Part shown: positions 17,218 to 25,990 of the stretch, piece after piece | Numbering within the stretch: position 1 is the first letter of the stretch | Layout of the letters: each line of letters begins with the position of its first letter | Assembly (NCBI GenBank): GCA_963722555.1 | Contig: CAVRNQ010000001.1 | Span: 186,001 to 250,000, forward strand | Length of the DNA: 64,000 nt | Reading direction: 5' to 3' | Origin: Bog-366 sp963722555 | GTDB taxonomy: Bacteria > Acidobacteriota > Terriglobia > UBA7540 | Made by a program: the position numbers and the translations under genes | The notes under the pieces: model-generated | Told to the model about the DNA's origin: nothing | The model's database searches: none | The model's input: the letters and a program-made list of their open reading frames with translations, nothing else

Positions 17218-20200
17218 TCAGTTCCTCGCTTTCGCCGGGCCACGTGGCGCGTGGGAATTGGGCAGATATTTCGACAGGTGCTTCCCGGTGAAAGAAAGGG
17301 CATTCTTCAGCAGGGTCTCGGGCGGACCCGCGGCCACAACGTATCCCCCCGCATCGCCGCCTTCGGGGCCTAGGTCAATGATCCAGTCCGCGGTTTTCAA
17401 AACGTCCATGTTGTGTTCGATAATCAGGACGGTGGCGCCGGTCTCTATGAGGCGGCGGAAAGCCGCCAGCAGCTTGCTGATGTCGTCAAAGTGGAGACCC
17501 GTAGTGGGCTCATCGAAGATGAAGAGCATATTCTCGCTCATCGGGTGTGCCAGGTGAGCAGCCAGGCGCACGCGCTGGGCCTCGCCTCCGGAAAGCGTCG
17601 TGGCCGACTGACCCAAGCGCAAGTATCCGAGCCCGACTTCATCTAAGACACGGATTTTCCCGGTCAACTTGGGAACGTTTGAGAAGAAGGCCAGCGCCTC
17701 CTTCACAGTCATTTGCAAGACGTCGTAGATATCCTTCCCTTTGTATTGAATCTCCAGAATGCCAGGCTTGAAGCGGCGCCCGCGGCACTCCTCGCAGACC
17801 AGTTCGATGTCAGCGAGGAACTGCATTTCCATCGTCACGGTGCCGTCACCCTGGCAGGTCTCGCAACGTCCGCCGGGAATGTTAAAGGAGAAGTAACCGG
17901 GTGTGTAACCGCGCTTGCGGGCTTCGGGCGTGGCCGCAAAGACTTCGCGGACCACATCAAAGGCCTTGATGTAGGTGATGGGGTTCGAGCGCGGCGTGCG
18001 CCCCAAAGGCGACTGATCGACAAGCACGATATCCCCAAGCTGTTGGTCGCCTTCAATGCGTTCGCACTCGGCGCGTGGCGCGGGCTGACCACGGCGCGAG
18101 ATGAGCGCGTTGTACAGCACGTCATGAACGAGCGTGGATTTCCCCGAACCGGAGACGCCACTGACGCACACGATGAGCCCCAAAGGGATGTCGACGTCGA
18201 TGGACTTCAAGTTGTGCTGGCGCGCGCCGCGGATGCGCAGCCAAGCCTTGCCGGGCAGACGCCGCACCTCCGGAACGGGAATCTGCAGTTCTCCGGAAAG
18301 ATACCGCCCCGTGAGCGAATGCGGATCGTTGCAGAGGCCCTCGAAATCTCCTTCGTACATGATGCGACCACCGTGCTCGCCGGCGCCCGGACCGAGGTCC
18401 AGGAGCTTATCCGCCTCGCGCATCATCTCGGGATCGTGCTCGACAACCAGCACCGTATTCCCCAGATCCCGCAACGTTTTGAGAATCTCGATCAGGCGAC
18501 CGGTGTCGCGTGGGTGGAGGCCAATGGAAGGCTCGTCGAGTACATACAAGGCCCCGACCAGGTTCGAGCCGAGTGCTGTGGCTAATTGGATCCGCTGCGA
18601 CTCACCCCCGGAGAGTGTCGAAGCCAGCCGGTCCAGGGTGAGATACTCCAGGCCCACCCGATAGAGGAACTTCAGCCGGGATCGGATCTCTTCCAGAACC
18701 TTGTCCGCAATCGTCTGCTGCGCCGGCGAGAGACGAAGCTGGTTGAAGAAGTGGTAAGCCTCTTGAATCGACAGGCGACAGACGTCAGTAATATTCTTCT
18801 GGTTGATGCGAACGTGCAGCGCCTCGCGTCGCAGCCGCCCACCCTGGCATTCCGGGCACAGGGTGTAGCCGCGATAGCGGCTGAGAAAAACCCGCACATG
18901 CAGTTTGTACTTTTTCCGCTCCAGGTACTCGAAGAAGCCGCGAACGCCCTTGAAATCGCCGTCGCCATCCACGAGCCAGCGGCGCTGCTCGGAAGTGAGC
19001 TTGTAGAAAGGAACGTCGAGGGGGACACCCCGCGCGCGCGCCGCGCGCCGCATTTCATTTTGCGGTAGGCGATAGCGAGGCTTGGTCCAGGGCTCAACCG
19101 CGCCTCCCGCGAGCGTCCGGTTCTTATCCGGAATCACCAGGTCGAGATCAAAATCGATTGTGTTCCCAAATCCCTGGCAGCGCGGGCAGGCCCCGTAAGG
19201 ATTGTTGAAGGAGAACAAACTTGGTTCAGGATCCTGGTAACCGATATTGCAACGCTTGCACTCAAAGCGCTCATTGAAGACCCAGCGTTCGGGCGGCACG
19301 GCAGGATCGGGCGAAACCACTTCCAGGACCGCTTCACCCGATTCGCGGTAGCAGAGTTCCACAGAATCGATCACCCGCTGCCGAATCTCCGCTGCGGCTA
19401 CCAGGCGGTCCACCAGGACGTAGACGGGCTGGGCGAAATCCACGTCCAGCAGCGACTCCGGCGTGGAGAATTCAAAGATGCGTCCCTGCTGGTACAGCCG
19501 GTTGAAACCGCGCTGGCGAAGGGAGAAGAGCCGCGGCTTCAACTCGTCGCCGGGCGGTGCGGGAATGGGCGAGGGGGGCGGCGTGGTTGTGACCTCGGCT
19601 GCCGCGGCCCGCTTGCGCCGGGCGGCGCCGCCCCGGGCTTTGGAAGGGGGATGCTCTCCTGCATTATTCTCGGAAATCCCCGGCTGCCTCAAAACACCGG
19701 GGTTGACCTGAAACAGAACGTAAAAGCGGCTGCCCGGCTCGAGAGTAAGCACGCGGGCGGCGACAGCATCAACGTGATCCTTCTCCACAACTTGGCCGCA
19801 GCGATAGCATTCGGTGATGCCAATGCGGGCAAAAAGCAGGCGCAGGTAATCATAGATCTCCGTTGCCGTCGCCACCGTGGAGCGCGGATTGCGCGTGGTG
19901 TTCTTTTGGCGTATGGCCACCGGGGGAGCGATGCCGGCAATCTCGTCAACGTCCGGCTTCTCCATGCGTTCCAAGAATTGGCGAGCGTAAGCAGAGAGAG
20001 ATTCAACGTAACGGCGCTGGCCTTCAGCGTAGAGAGTGTCAAAGGCCAGGCTGGATTTGCCGGAGCCTGAAAGCCCCGTGACGACGGTGAGCTTGTTGTG
20101 GGGAATCGTGCAGTCAATGTTCTTCAGGTTGTGGACGCGCGCCCCGCGGACCACGATGGCCGCGCCAGCCCCTGAAGCCCCCGCCGCCTCGCTGGCGCCC

Positions 20201-20304
20201 GGCCGCCCCCAGGGGTCGCCGCCCGCGGACCCGGCCGCCCCGGGCGCGTCAACAACGGAAGGTTGGCCAGTGAGTCGATTGTCGCCCGTGCTCAAGGAAT
20301 CCAT
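17218..20304 (-). CDS. uvrA: Excinuclease ABC subunit A
   Basis: ATPase that finds DNA damage and loads UvrB. 1028 residues. Two ABC modules: Walker A GLSGSGKSS at 77-85 and SGVSGSGKST in the second half, signatures LSGGESQRIQLA and LSGGEAQRVRLA, and Cys pairs of the zinc modules (CYRCG, CKRCNIGY, CPRCQGFG, CETCQGDG, CEECRGRR). Two oddities: a ~48-residue Gly/Ala-rich extension before the conserved start, and a Pro/Ala/Arg-rich insertion of about 50 residues in the first signature domain (positions about 215-265). Longer than the usual ~940 residues for those reasons. Confidence 0.97.
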   Translation of the reverse strand: MDSLSTGDNRLTGQPSVVDAPGAAGSAGGDPWGRPGASEAAGASGAGAAIVVRGARVHNLKNIDCTIPHNKLTVVTGLSGSGKSSLAFDTLYAEGQRRYVESLSAYARQFLERMEKPDVDEIAGIAPPVAIRQKNTTRNPRSTVATATEIYDYLRLLFARIGITECYRCGQVVEKDHVDAVAARVLTLEPGSRFYVLFQVNPGVLRQPGISENNAGEHPPSKARGGAARRKRAAAAEVTTTPPPSPIPAPPGDELKPRLFSLRQRGFNRLYQQGRIFEFSTPESLLDVDFAQPVYVLVDRLVAAAEIRQRVIDSVELCYRESGEAVLEVVSPDPAVPPERWVFNERFECKRCNIGYQDPEPSLFSFNNPYGACPRCQGFGNTIDFDLDLVIPDKNRTLAGGAVEPWTKPRYRLPQNEMRRAARARGVPLDVPFYKLTSEQRRWLVDGDGDFKGVRGFFEYLERKKYKLHVRVFLSRYRGYTLCPECQGGRLRREALHVRINQKNITDVCRLSIQEAYHFFNQLRLSPAQQTIADKVLEEIRSRLKFLYRVGLEYLTLDRLASTLSGGESQRIQLATALGSNLVGALYVLDEPSIGLHPRDTGRLIEILKTLRDLGNTVLVVEHDPEMMREADKLLDLGPGAGEHGGRIMYEGDFEGLCNDPHSLTGRYLSGELQIPVPEVRRLPGKAWLRIRGARQHNLKSIDVDIPLGLIVCVSGVSGSGKSTLVHDVLYNALISRRGQPAPRAECERIEGDQQLGDIVLVDQSPLGRTPRSNPITYIKAFDVVREVFAATPEARKRGYTPGYFSFNIPGGRCETCQGDGTVTMEMQFLADIELVCEECRGRRFKPGILEIQYKGKDIYDVLQMTVKEALAFFSNVPKLTGKIRVLDEVGLGYLRLGQSATTLSGGEAQRVRLAAHLAHPMSENMLFIFDEPTTGLHFDDISKLLAAFRRLIETGATVLIIEHNMDVLKTADWIIDLGPEGGDAGGYVVAAGPPETLLKNALSFTGKHLSKYLPNSHAPRGPAKARN

Positions 20305-20449
20305 ACTCCATGACCGGGAGGCACCGCGCCTGTAAGGTTATCCCTAATTCCAGACAGACACAGTGAGTCCCGGAGCAGCAAGCCCAAACATGCAATTATA
20401 TGTCGCCGGGAATCAACGTGCAAAGAGGAAGGGCGTAGACTGTCGTGAA

Positions 20450-20560
20450 AATCACAATTCTCCCTCCCTCGGCCGAGGAGAGGGCTGGGGGAGGTTCGTC
20501 TAGGAGCAAGGACGAAGGCCAAACGTCCCTAGCCCTCTCCTTACTTAGGAGGGGAAGCGC
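20450..20560. repeat. GC-rich dispersed repeat
   Basis: Between Spy-like gene and uvrA. Contains CTCCCTCGGCCGAGGAGAGGG, GGGGGAGG and CCCTAGCCCTCTCC words in inverted arrangement, of the same type as tracts near 900, 31760, 49440 and 53490. No gene. Confidence 0.45.
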
Positions 20561-20574
20561 CTTGGGGAGCTTCT

Positions 20575-21228
20575 TTACTGGACCGCTGGCCCGCCAGAAT
20601 GCGCGGGCGGCACGGCCGGAGCAGGCGGAGCGCCGGGGCAACCGAATGGCCGGGCGTGGCCTTCACCATGTTCCATCCTGCGTTCGTGTCCGGGACCGGC
20701 CATGCCACGTTGCTCCCGGAAGGATCGCAATTTCTTTTGTTGCTCTGGCGTGAGCACGCTCCTCGCCGAGAGCATCGTCTCGATATGCTGCTTCGCCATC
20801 TGTCCCCGCAGGTCGGAGACCTCCTGGACTTTACTCATGATGGCATCGCGGTCAGGATTGTCAGCCCGCAGCAATTCGCGGAGCTCGATGCGGTGCAATT
20901 GCAGATCGGCGCGAGTCTTTATGGAGGATTTCTCCGAATCCACGGCGAGCTTATGCAAGCGGCCAACCTGCTCGTCCGTCAGACTCAGTTCGGCGCGCAC
21001 GCGGGGATTGTCCGCCAGATGCAGAAGTCCCGCTCCTCGGCCGAATCCGTGTCGTCCATGCCCCCAACCCGTCTCTTGACGCCCAAAGCCCCCGGCCTGG
21101 CCTCGGTCCTCAGATCTTTGCTGCCCTTGCCAACCAACCCGGTCAGGTCCGTCTGAGCCCCAAGTGACTAGGGCCGTGGCGAGCAGCGCAAGAAAACCCA
21201 TCGTACCAAGAGCGATCGTCCGTCGCAT
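20575..21228 (-). CDS. Spy/CpxP-family periplasmic protein
   Basis: 217 residues from the ATG at 21228 (AAGGAGG upstream). Signal peptide, a Gly/Arg/His-rich linker, then the helical core with two LTXXQ motifs: LSLTDEQVGRLHKLA and LTPEQQKKLRSFRE. Proteins of this family act as periplasmic chaperones or metal/stress sensors. The C-terminal tail is rich in Pro, Gly and His. The His content and the nearby disulfide and zinc genes suggest an envelope-stress or metal context (inference). Confidence 0.85.
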   Translation of the reverse strand: MRRTIALGTMGFLALLATALVTWGSDGPDRVGWQGQQRSEDRGQAGGFGRQETGWGHGRHGFGRGAGLLHLADNPRVRAELSLTDEQVGRLHKLAVDSEKSSIKTRADLQLHRIELRELLRADNPDRDAIMSKVQEVSDLRGQMAKQHIETMLSARSVLTPEQQKKLRSFREQRGMAGPGHERRMEHGEGHARPFGCPGAPPAPAVPPAHSGGPAVQ

Positions 21229-21379
21229 ATGCAAACCTCCTTCCCTCTCCATATCTCCGACGAGACACGCGCCCAGGAGGTTACTGGCCACTTCACGTAG
21301 CAGGCATATTTAAAACACGCGAAACCGCCAGCCACAGAAAAGAGGCTCCGCCGGTCGCCCGTAGTCTGCCCAGGCCAAG

Positions 21380-22273
21380 TTACTTGGAATCTTTCAGAGC
21401 CTCATCGATGAGCTTGTAGATATTATCCAGCGCGGGAGCGCCGACGACGACGTGCCCATTGATGAAGCTGGTGGGGGTGCTGGCAATGCCGAGCGCTTGC
21501 GCTTCTTGCGTGTCAGCATCGATGCGGGGCTGCGAGGCCCGCGAGTCAATGCAGGAGGCCAGTTTCATATTGTCAATTCCGGCCTCCGCGGCCAAGTGCA
21601 GGAGCTTGTCGCGGATATGGTCCGCGTCGAGCGCGCTCTGGTTTTTATAGACCAGAGAGCGGTAGGGGACGTACTTGGCGGGATCGATCTGATAGGTGCA
21701 CTGTGCGGCAACCGCCGCAGTGAGCGCCCAATCGTGGATGCTGGTGAGAGGAAACTCCTTGAAAACCACACGCAGCTTGTCGCCGTACTTGGGAATGATG
21801 TCCGTCTCCAGCGTCTCATGGAAAAGCGCACAGACGGGGCACTCCATGTCCGAGTATTCAACCAGCGTGACCGGGGCGGTGGCCGGTCCCTGGGTGGGTT
21901 CGTCCGCAAGCGATATGAGCCGCACAATTTCCTTCCGCGGATCGCCGCCGAGCGTGTAGATGTTCCCTTCCACCAAATAGCGTCCATCCTTGGAAACAAA
22001 AAAGGGCTGCGCCCGCTTGTCCTTGCCGTCGTCAAGGGTGAGGGTGATGGCGTCGAAGTCCGCGTAGGCGCTCTCACGGAAGTCGCCTACCGTGACCTTG
22101 ACCGAGTCAGGAATATTGAAGCGCTGGCGGATGTACTTGACGATCTTTTCGCGCGTCGCTGCCTGGTTCGGCGCCTGCGCGGCGGAGGCCGGCGAGGGCA
22201 GGGAAACCGCGAGAACTGCGGTCAACAGGCCCAGGAGCGCGGAGCTGCGAAGTGCGGGAGCAAGGTGACTCAT
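21380..22273 (-). CDS. DsbA-family thioredoxin-fold protein, single N-domain
   Basis: 297 residues from the ATG at 22273 (AAAGGAG upstream; a longer frame to 22450 has no family support). Signal peptide ending SASA, then a ~70-residue domain (IVKYIRQRFNIPDSVKVTVG .. PFFVSKDGRYLVEGNIYTLG) and a DsbA-like domain with active site CPVC (145 and 148), FKEFPL and TPTSFING with the cis-Pro. Probable periplasmic thiol oxidase or isomerase. A longer paralogue lies directly upstream. Confidence 0.88.
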   Translation of the reverse strand: MSHLAPALRSSALLGLLTAVLAVSLPSPASAAQAPNQAATREKIVKYIRQRFNIPDSVKVTVGDFRESAYADFDAITLTLDDGKDKRAQPFFVSKDGRYLVEGNIYTLGGDPRKEIVRLISLADEPTQGPATAPVTLVEYSDMECPVCALFHETLETDIIPKYGDKLRVVFKEFPLTSIHDWALTAAVAAQCTYQIDPAKYVPYRSLVYKNQSALDADHIRDKLLHLAAEAGIDNMKLASCIDSRASQPRIDADTQEAQALGIASTPTSFINGHVVVGAPALDNIYKLIDEALKDSK

Positions 22274-22453
22274 CGAAATAGTGAACTCCTTTCGCTCAGG
22301 CGACGACGTGAAACCAGGACCAGGAAACGCGGCATCTTCGCGGCGCCCCTGGGCAAGAGCAATTCCCCCCGCCTTGATCCACGCTGCTGGGGTGTGCGCA
22401 ATAGCAATTCCTTCATCGCCCACACCACCGGCGAAACCCATCGACAGCAATAC

Positions 22454-23566
22454 TCACTTTGCCCCGCGCAAGGCTTCATCCACCGTTTCGTAATAAGCTT
22501 CCGCGGAAGGCATGCCGACCATCATCTTTCCATTGATGAAGGCCGTGGGCGTCCTGTCCACGTTCACGCGCTTGCCTTCCGCCAGATCGGCCTCTATGCG
22601 CGGCCAGGAGGACTTGGCATCGATGCAGGCAGCTAGTTTCACGCGGTCCACCCCGGCCTGCTCGCCGTAATCGAGCAGCAGGTCCCGGACGTTCGTGATG
22701 TTGATGGCCTGCTGGCTGCGGAAGATCGCCGTACGCAGAGGCACGTAGGCGGAAGGGTTCATCCCATAGGCACACTGGCAAGCCACCGCCGCGCTCGGGG
22801 ACCAATCGTGAATTCCCACGAGCGGAAATTCCTTGAAAATCACGCGCACTTTGTTGCCGTAGCGAGGGAGCAGTTGAGTCTCGATGAACTCGTGCAAGGT
22901 CGCGCAGGTTGGGCATTGCAGGTCGGCGTACTCCACGATGGTGACGGGAGCACTCGCCGGTCCTTGGGAGGGTCCATTGCGGAGCGAAATAGTGTGCAGC
23001 GCCTGTTGCCGCAGGTCGACGTCCAGGGTGTAAAGTTTGCCCAGGATCGCGTGTTGGCCATCCTTGGCCAGAAGTACGGTCCACTCTTGTTTCCCCTTGC
23101 CGTTGTCGATGGCGAGTGCGGCTTCCTGGAAATAAGCGGCGCGCGAGGCGTGGAAGCCCCCGAGCGTCATCTCTATGTTGTCGGGGATCTTGAAGGTTTC
23201 CCGCATGCGGTGGATGACCTCCGGGTTCGAAGGCCCGTCTACCGCAAACAGGTTGCCCAAGAGAAGGTAGTGGGAGTCTTTGGAAACCCACGCGACTTGG
23301 TCGTGTTTGGTCTTCCCGACCTCCGTGGTGACCGTAACCTCATAGAATCCGGCGGCAAATGAACTGCGCAGCGCGCCGAGGTTCATCTTCACGGTATCAG
23401 GCACGCCAAAGCGCTCATGGATGTAGCGCACCACTTTGTCGCGGGTGGCTTCACTAAGAACCGGGCCGGCAGGCGGCTGCTGCGCACGGGTCACGTCACC
23501 TGGAGCCGCGCCGCGGAAGCTCAGGAATAAGGCCAGCAACAGGACTTTCGAAGGTTTTCCGTACAA
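22454..23566 (-). CDS. DsbA-family protein with duplicated N-domain
   Basis: 370 residues from the TTG at 23566, chosen because GGAGAGGAG precedes it; longer frames run into a dispersed repeat. After the signal segment come two copies of the ~70-residue domain that is single in the neighbour: about 41-114 (VVRYIHERFGVPDTVKMNLG .. VSKDSHYLLLGNLFAV) and 119-184 (MRETFKIPDNIEMTLGGF .. LAKDGQHAILGKLYTL). Then follows the DsbA-like domain with CPTC (218 and 221), FKEFPLVGIHDW and TPTAFINGKMMVG. Probable extracytoplasmic disulfide enzyme. Confidence 0.87.
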   Translation of the reverse strand: MYGKPSKVLLLALFLSFRGAAPGDVTRAQQPPAGPVLSEATRDKVVRYIHERFGVPDTVKMNLGALRSSFAAGFYEVTVTTEVGKTKHDQVAWVSKDSHYLLLGNLFAVDGPSNPEVIHRMRETFKIPDNIEMTLGGFHASRAAYFQEAALAIDNGKGKQEWTVLLAKDGQHAILGKLYTLDVDLRQQALHTISLRNGPSQGPASAPVTIVEYADLQCPTCATLHEFIETQLLPRYGNKVRVIFKEFPLVGIHDWSPSAAVACQCAYGMNPSAYVPLRTAIFRSQQAINITNVRDLLLDYGEQAGVDRVKLAACIDAKSSWPRIEADLAEGKRVNVDRTPTAFINGKMMVGMPSAEAYYETVDEALRGAK

Positions 23567-23670
23567 GTGGCTCCTCTCCTCCCGAAAGGATGAGTTCTCT
23601 TGCAGTCCCAGGATGATTCTAGTGAACCTGCCGCCCATAAAGCAAACCGGATTTGCGCGGGGAGCCCTAA

Positions 23671-23924
23671 CAGGCTGCTGAAAAAGGGTATCTGTCATGC
23701 TGAGTCCGCCGCGGCGGACGAAGCATCTGCTGTTTCTTATTGAAAATAAACCAGGCAGATCCTTCGCGGAGTTAACCCTGATCCAGCAGAGCAAGATCCT
23801 TCGCGCAGTTTATCCTGAGCGGGCAGAGCGAGATTCCTCGCTTCGCTCAGAATGACAGCGAAGGAGTCAGGATGTCAGCGAAGGGCTCAGGATGACATCA
23901 GCGCGAGGCTTTTTCAGCAGCCTG
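23671..23924. repeat. AGGCTGC-ended dispersed element, copy 2
   Basis: About 254 bp with perfect terminal complements CAGGCTGCTGAAAAAG and CTTTTTCAGCAGCCTG. The inside holds ATGCTGAGTCCGCCGCGG, GATCCTTCGCG and CTCAGAATGACAGCG words as in copies at 8118, 51768 and 55245. Its right end abuts the stop codon of an RND-pump remnant. Confidence 0.85.
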
Positions 23925-24041
23925 CTAAACCTGGAGGACGTCGCCCTCGCGCGCCACCATTTCGTAGAGCACGGGGTTGACGAAAAATCCCAGAAACAGA
24001 CGCGAAATCAGACCCGCCACGATCACAATGGCAAAAGGCTC
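23925..24041 (-). pseudogene. C-terminal remnant of an RND metal/drug pump
   Basis: Read on the minus strand from 24041, 38 codons give EPFAIVIVAGLISRLFLGFF followed by VNPVLYEMVAREGDVLQV and a stop at 23925-23927. This is the last transmembrane helix and tail of a CzcA/CusA-type RND permease. No start codon or upstream part is present: the frame meets a TAA within 60 bp. The stop directly abuts the dispersed element. It is a relic of a roughly 1000-residue pump. Confidence 0.75.
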
Positions 24042-24113
24042 CGCGGAGGAGGTTGGGCGTGCAGCAGGGGAACCTGCCGTGGCTCGTTAACCGACCTGCA
24101 CCGAGGACCTGCT

Positions 24114-25013
24114 CTAGCCAGCGTTCAGCTTTCGGCTGCCCTCGGGCGCTTCCAAAACCACTTCGGCGTCGGGAAGTCCTGTCTCGCGATCCCTGCCGCG
24201 GTGGTACAGAAGAACGCGGACAAGAAACATAAGCGTGAGAACACCCCCGAACGTGCAAACGATGGTGGCGCCGGTGGGCAGATCCAACAAGACAGAGAAA
24301 TACACGCCCAGCGCCGAAACCAGCGTTCCCATAGTCCAGCCGATGGCCAGGCGCCGCCCGATCCGATCCGCAAACAGCATGGCGCCCACAGAAGGTACGA
24401 TCAAGTAACAGAAAACCAGCAGGACGCCGGCGATGGCGACCGACGATGTGACGACGAATCCGAAGGAAGCATAGAAGAGGAAGTCCCAGAAACGTACCGA
24501 GACTCCCTGAGCCTCGGCCCCCTTGGGATCGATGGAGATGAGCAAGAACTTCTTCCGGAAAACGAAGTGGAATAAGCCAACGGCCGCATAGAGCGCCGCG
24601 GTCTTGGCCACCTCCGGCCCGGAGACCGCCAGGATGTTGCCCACCAGCATATCCTTCAGGTGCTCGGTTTCACCGGTAGCTTTGCTCATGGCCAGAATCG
24701 CCGCGGCAGAGGCCACGGCATAGGCAATGCCGATGATAGCCTCCTGCGGAATGTGCGCGCGCCGCACGCGCAGGAGAGCGAAGATCGCCGCACCCAGAAA
24801 CGTGAAAGCCAGACTGATCCAGTAGGTATGGCCGTTGTGCGGGTCCATGCCGAACAGGATCGCCACCGTGGCGCCGAGCGCCGCGATCTGCGCCAGGGCG
24901 AGGTCGACGAAAATAACGCCGCGCTCGACCACGTGCACGCCCAGATAGGCGTGGATACCCGTCAGGATGAGACTGGCCAGGAACGGCATGAGCAAGAACG
25001 GAAGAATTTCCAT
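24114..25013 (-). CDS. Zinc/manganese ABC transporter permease
   Basis: 299 residues of the ABC-3 (ZnuB/MntB) permease family: about eight to nine hydrophobic segments, with GVHVVERGVIFVDLALAQIA at 25-44, AIIGIAYAVASAAAIL, and the coupling-helix region DPKGAEAQGVSVRFWD. The C-terminal ~25 residues are cytoplasmic and charged. It is downstream of the binding-protein gene by 18 bp. No ATPase gene accompanies them in the window. The metal is zinc or manganese; zinc is preferred because of the porin-like neighbour (inference). Confidence 0.9.
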   Translation of the reverse strand: MEILPFLLMPFLASLILTGIHAYLGVHVVERGVIFVDLALAQIAALGATVAILFGMDPHNGHTYWISLAFTFLGAAIFALLRVRRAHIPQEAIIGIAYAVASAAAILAMSKATGETEHLKDMLVGNILAVSGPEVAKTAALYAAVGLFHFVFRKKFLLISIDPKGAEAQGVSVRFWDFLFYASFGFVVTSSVAIAGVLLVFCYLIVPSVGAMLFADRIGRRLAIGWTMGTLVSALGVYFSVLLDLPTGATIVCTFGGVLTLMFLVRVLLYHRGRDRETGLPDAEVVLEAPEGSRKLNAG

Positions 25014-25031
25014 TTAACCTCCCTCGTCGCC

Positions 25032-25982
25032 CTAATGCGCGGCGGCGACCGCTTTACTAAGCAGCGCAATGTCGTAGTCGAAAAGTTTGAAATAATCCGT
25101 CACTTCTTTTTCCCCGCCTACCGAGGGCAGCATGACCAGGACCTGTGCTCCCGTCTGGCTGCCAATGCTGTTCGGGGTCTTCAGGTCAAAGTAAGGCTCG
25201 ACCACGATCAGCTTCACATTGTCGCGACGCATCATGCCGATGAGTTCCAGAGTGTGGCTGGGAGAGGGCGGGATGCCCGGGCGCGGCTCGATGTAGCCGA
25301 CCACGTTCAGATCGAAGCGTTTGGCGAAGTTCGGCCAGGACTTATGGTAGGAAACCACCTTGAGCCCGTGCAGGGACTTCATTGCTTCATCCCAGACCTT
25401 CTCCTCCGCGCTGAGGTGTTGGCTAAAAGCCTGGAAGCGTTGTTCGAAGTAGGCAGCATCCTCCGGTCTCATCTGTGCGAGCTTCATCTGAATCCCTTGG
25501 GCGACCCGGCGGCCGTTTTCCGGGTCAAGCCAGTAGTGCGGGTTGCCCAACGGGTGCACGTCGCCCATCGCCCGCGTCACCACGCCGGTCGGTTTTTCCA
25601 AGATCTCCGCAAGGTCAGAGGCATCGAGGTAGCCTGCTGCCCCGACCTGAATTTTGGGGTTGCCGGACTGTGTGATGAGCGGCGGCAGCCAGCCAATTTC
25701 CAGTTGCAGGCCGACCACAATCAGCAAGTCCGCCTTGCGCAGCTTCAGGAGAAAACTGGGCTTCGCTTCCACAAAGTGCGGATCTTGATATCCTCGCGCA
25801 ATGGACTCCACCTCGATGTGGTCGCCGCCGACGGCTTCGGCAAGCGCTGCCATGTCCGTTGTCGCGGTCACCACCTTCAGCTTCGACGAGGCTTCCGCAG
25901 GACCGGCGGAAAGGAGCGCCAGCCCGAGCAAGCCGGCGGAAATCCATAAGCTGAAGCGAAATGAGTGAGGTCGTTGATTCAT
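25032..25982 (-). CDS. Metal ABC transporter substrate-binding protein (ZnuA-like)
   Basis: 316 residues: signal peptide (about 1-32), then the cluster 9 binding-protein fold. Metal ligands are seen in DPHFVEAKPSF, NPHYWLDPENGRR and VVSYHKSWPNF, plus EPRPGIPPSPSHT. It lacks the long His/Asp-rich loop of many zinc-specific ZnuA proteins, so Mn is not excluded. SD AGGAG before the ATG. It lies between the porin-like gene (8 bp) and the permease gene (18 bp). Confidence 0.9.
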   Translation of the reverse strand: MNQRPHSFRFSLWISAGLLGLALLSAGPAEASSKLKVVTATTDMAALAEAVGGDHIEVESIARGYQDPHFVEAKPSFLLKLRKADLLIVVGLQLEIGWLPPLITQSGNPKIQVGAAGYLDASDLAEILEKPTGVVTRAMGDVHPLGNPHYWLDPENGRRVAQGIQMKLAQMRPEDAAYFEQRFQAFSQHLSAEEKVWDEAMKSLHGLKVVSYHKSWPNFAKRFDLNVVGYIEPRPGIPPSPSHTLELIGMMRRDNVKLIVVEPYFDLKTPNSIGSQTGAQVLVMLPSVGGEKEVTDYFKLFDYDIALLSKAVAAAH

Positions 25983-25990
25983 AATAGCTC

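Noticed and set aside
24660..25949. 429-codon plus-strand frame over the metal-uptake genes
   Set aside because: Shadow of the binding-protein and permease genes on the minus strand.
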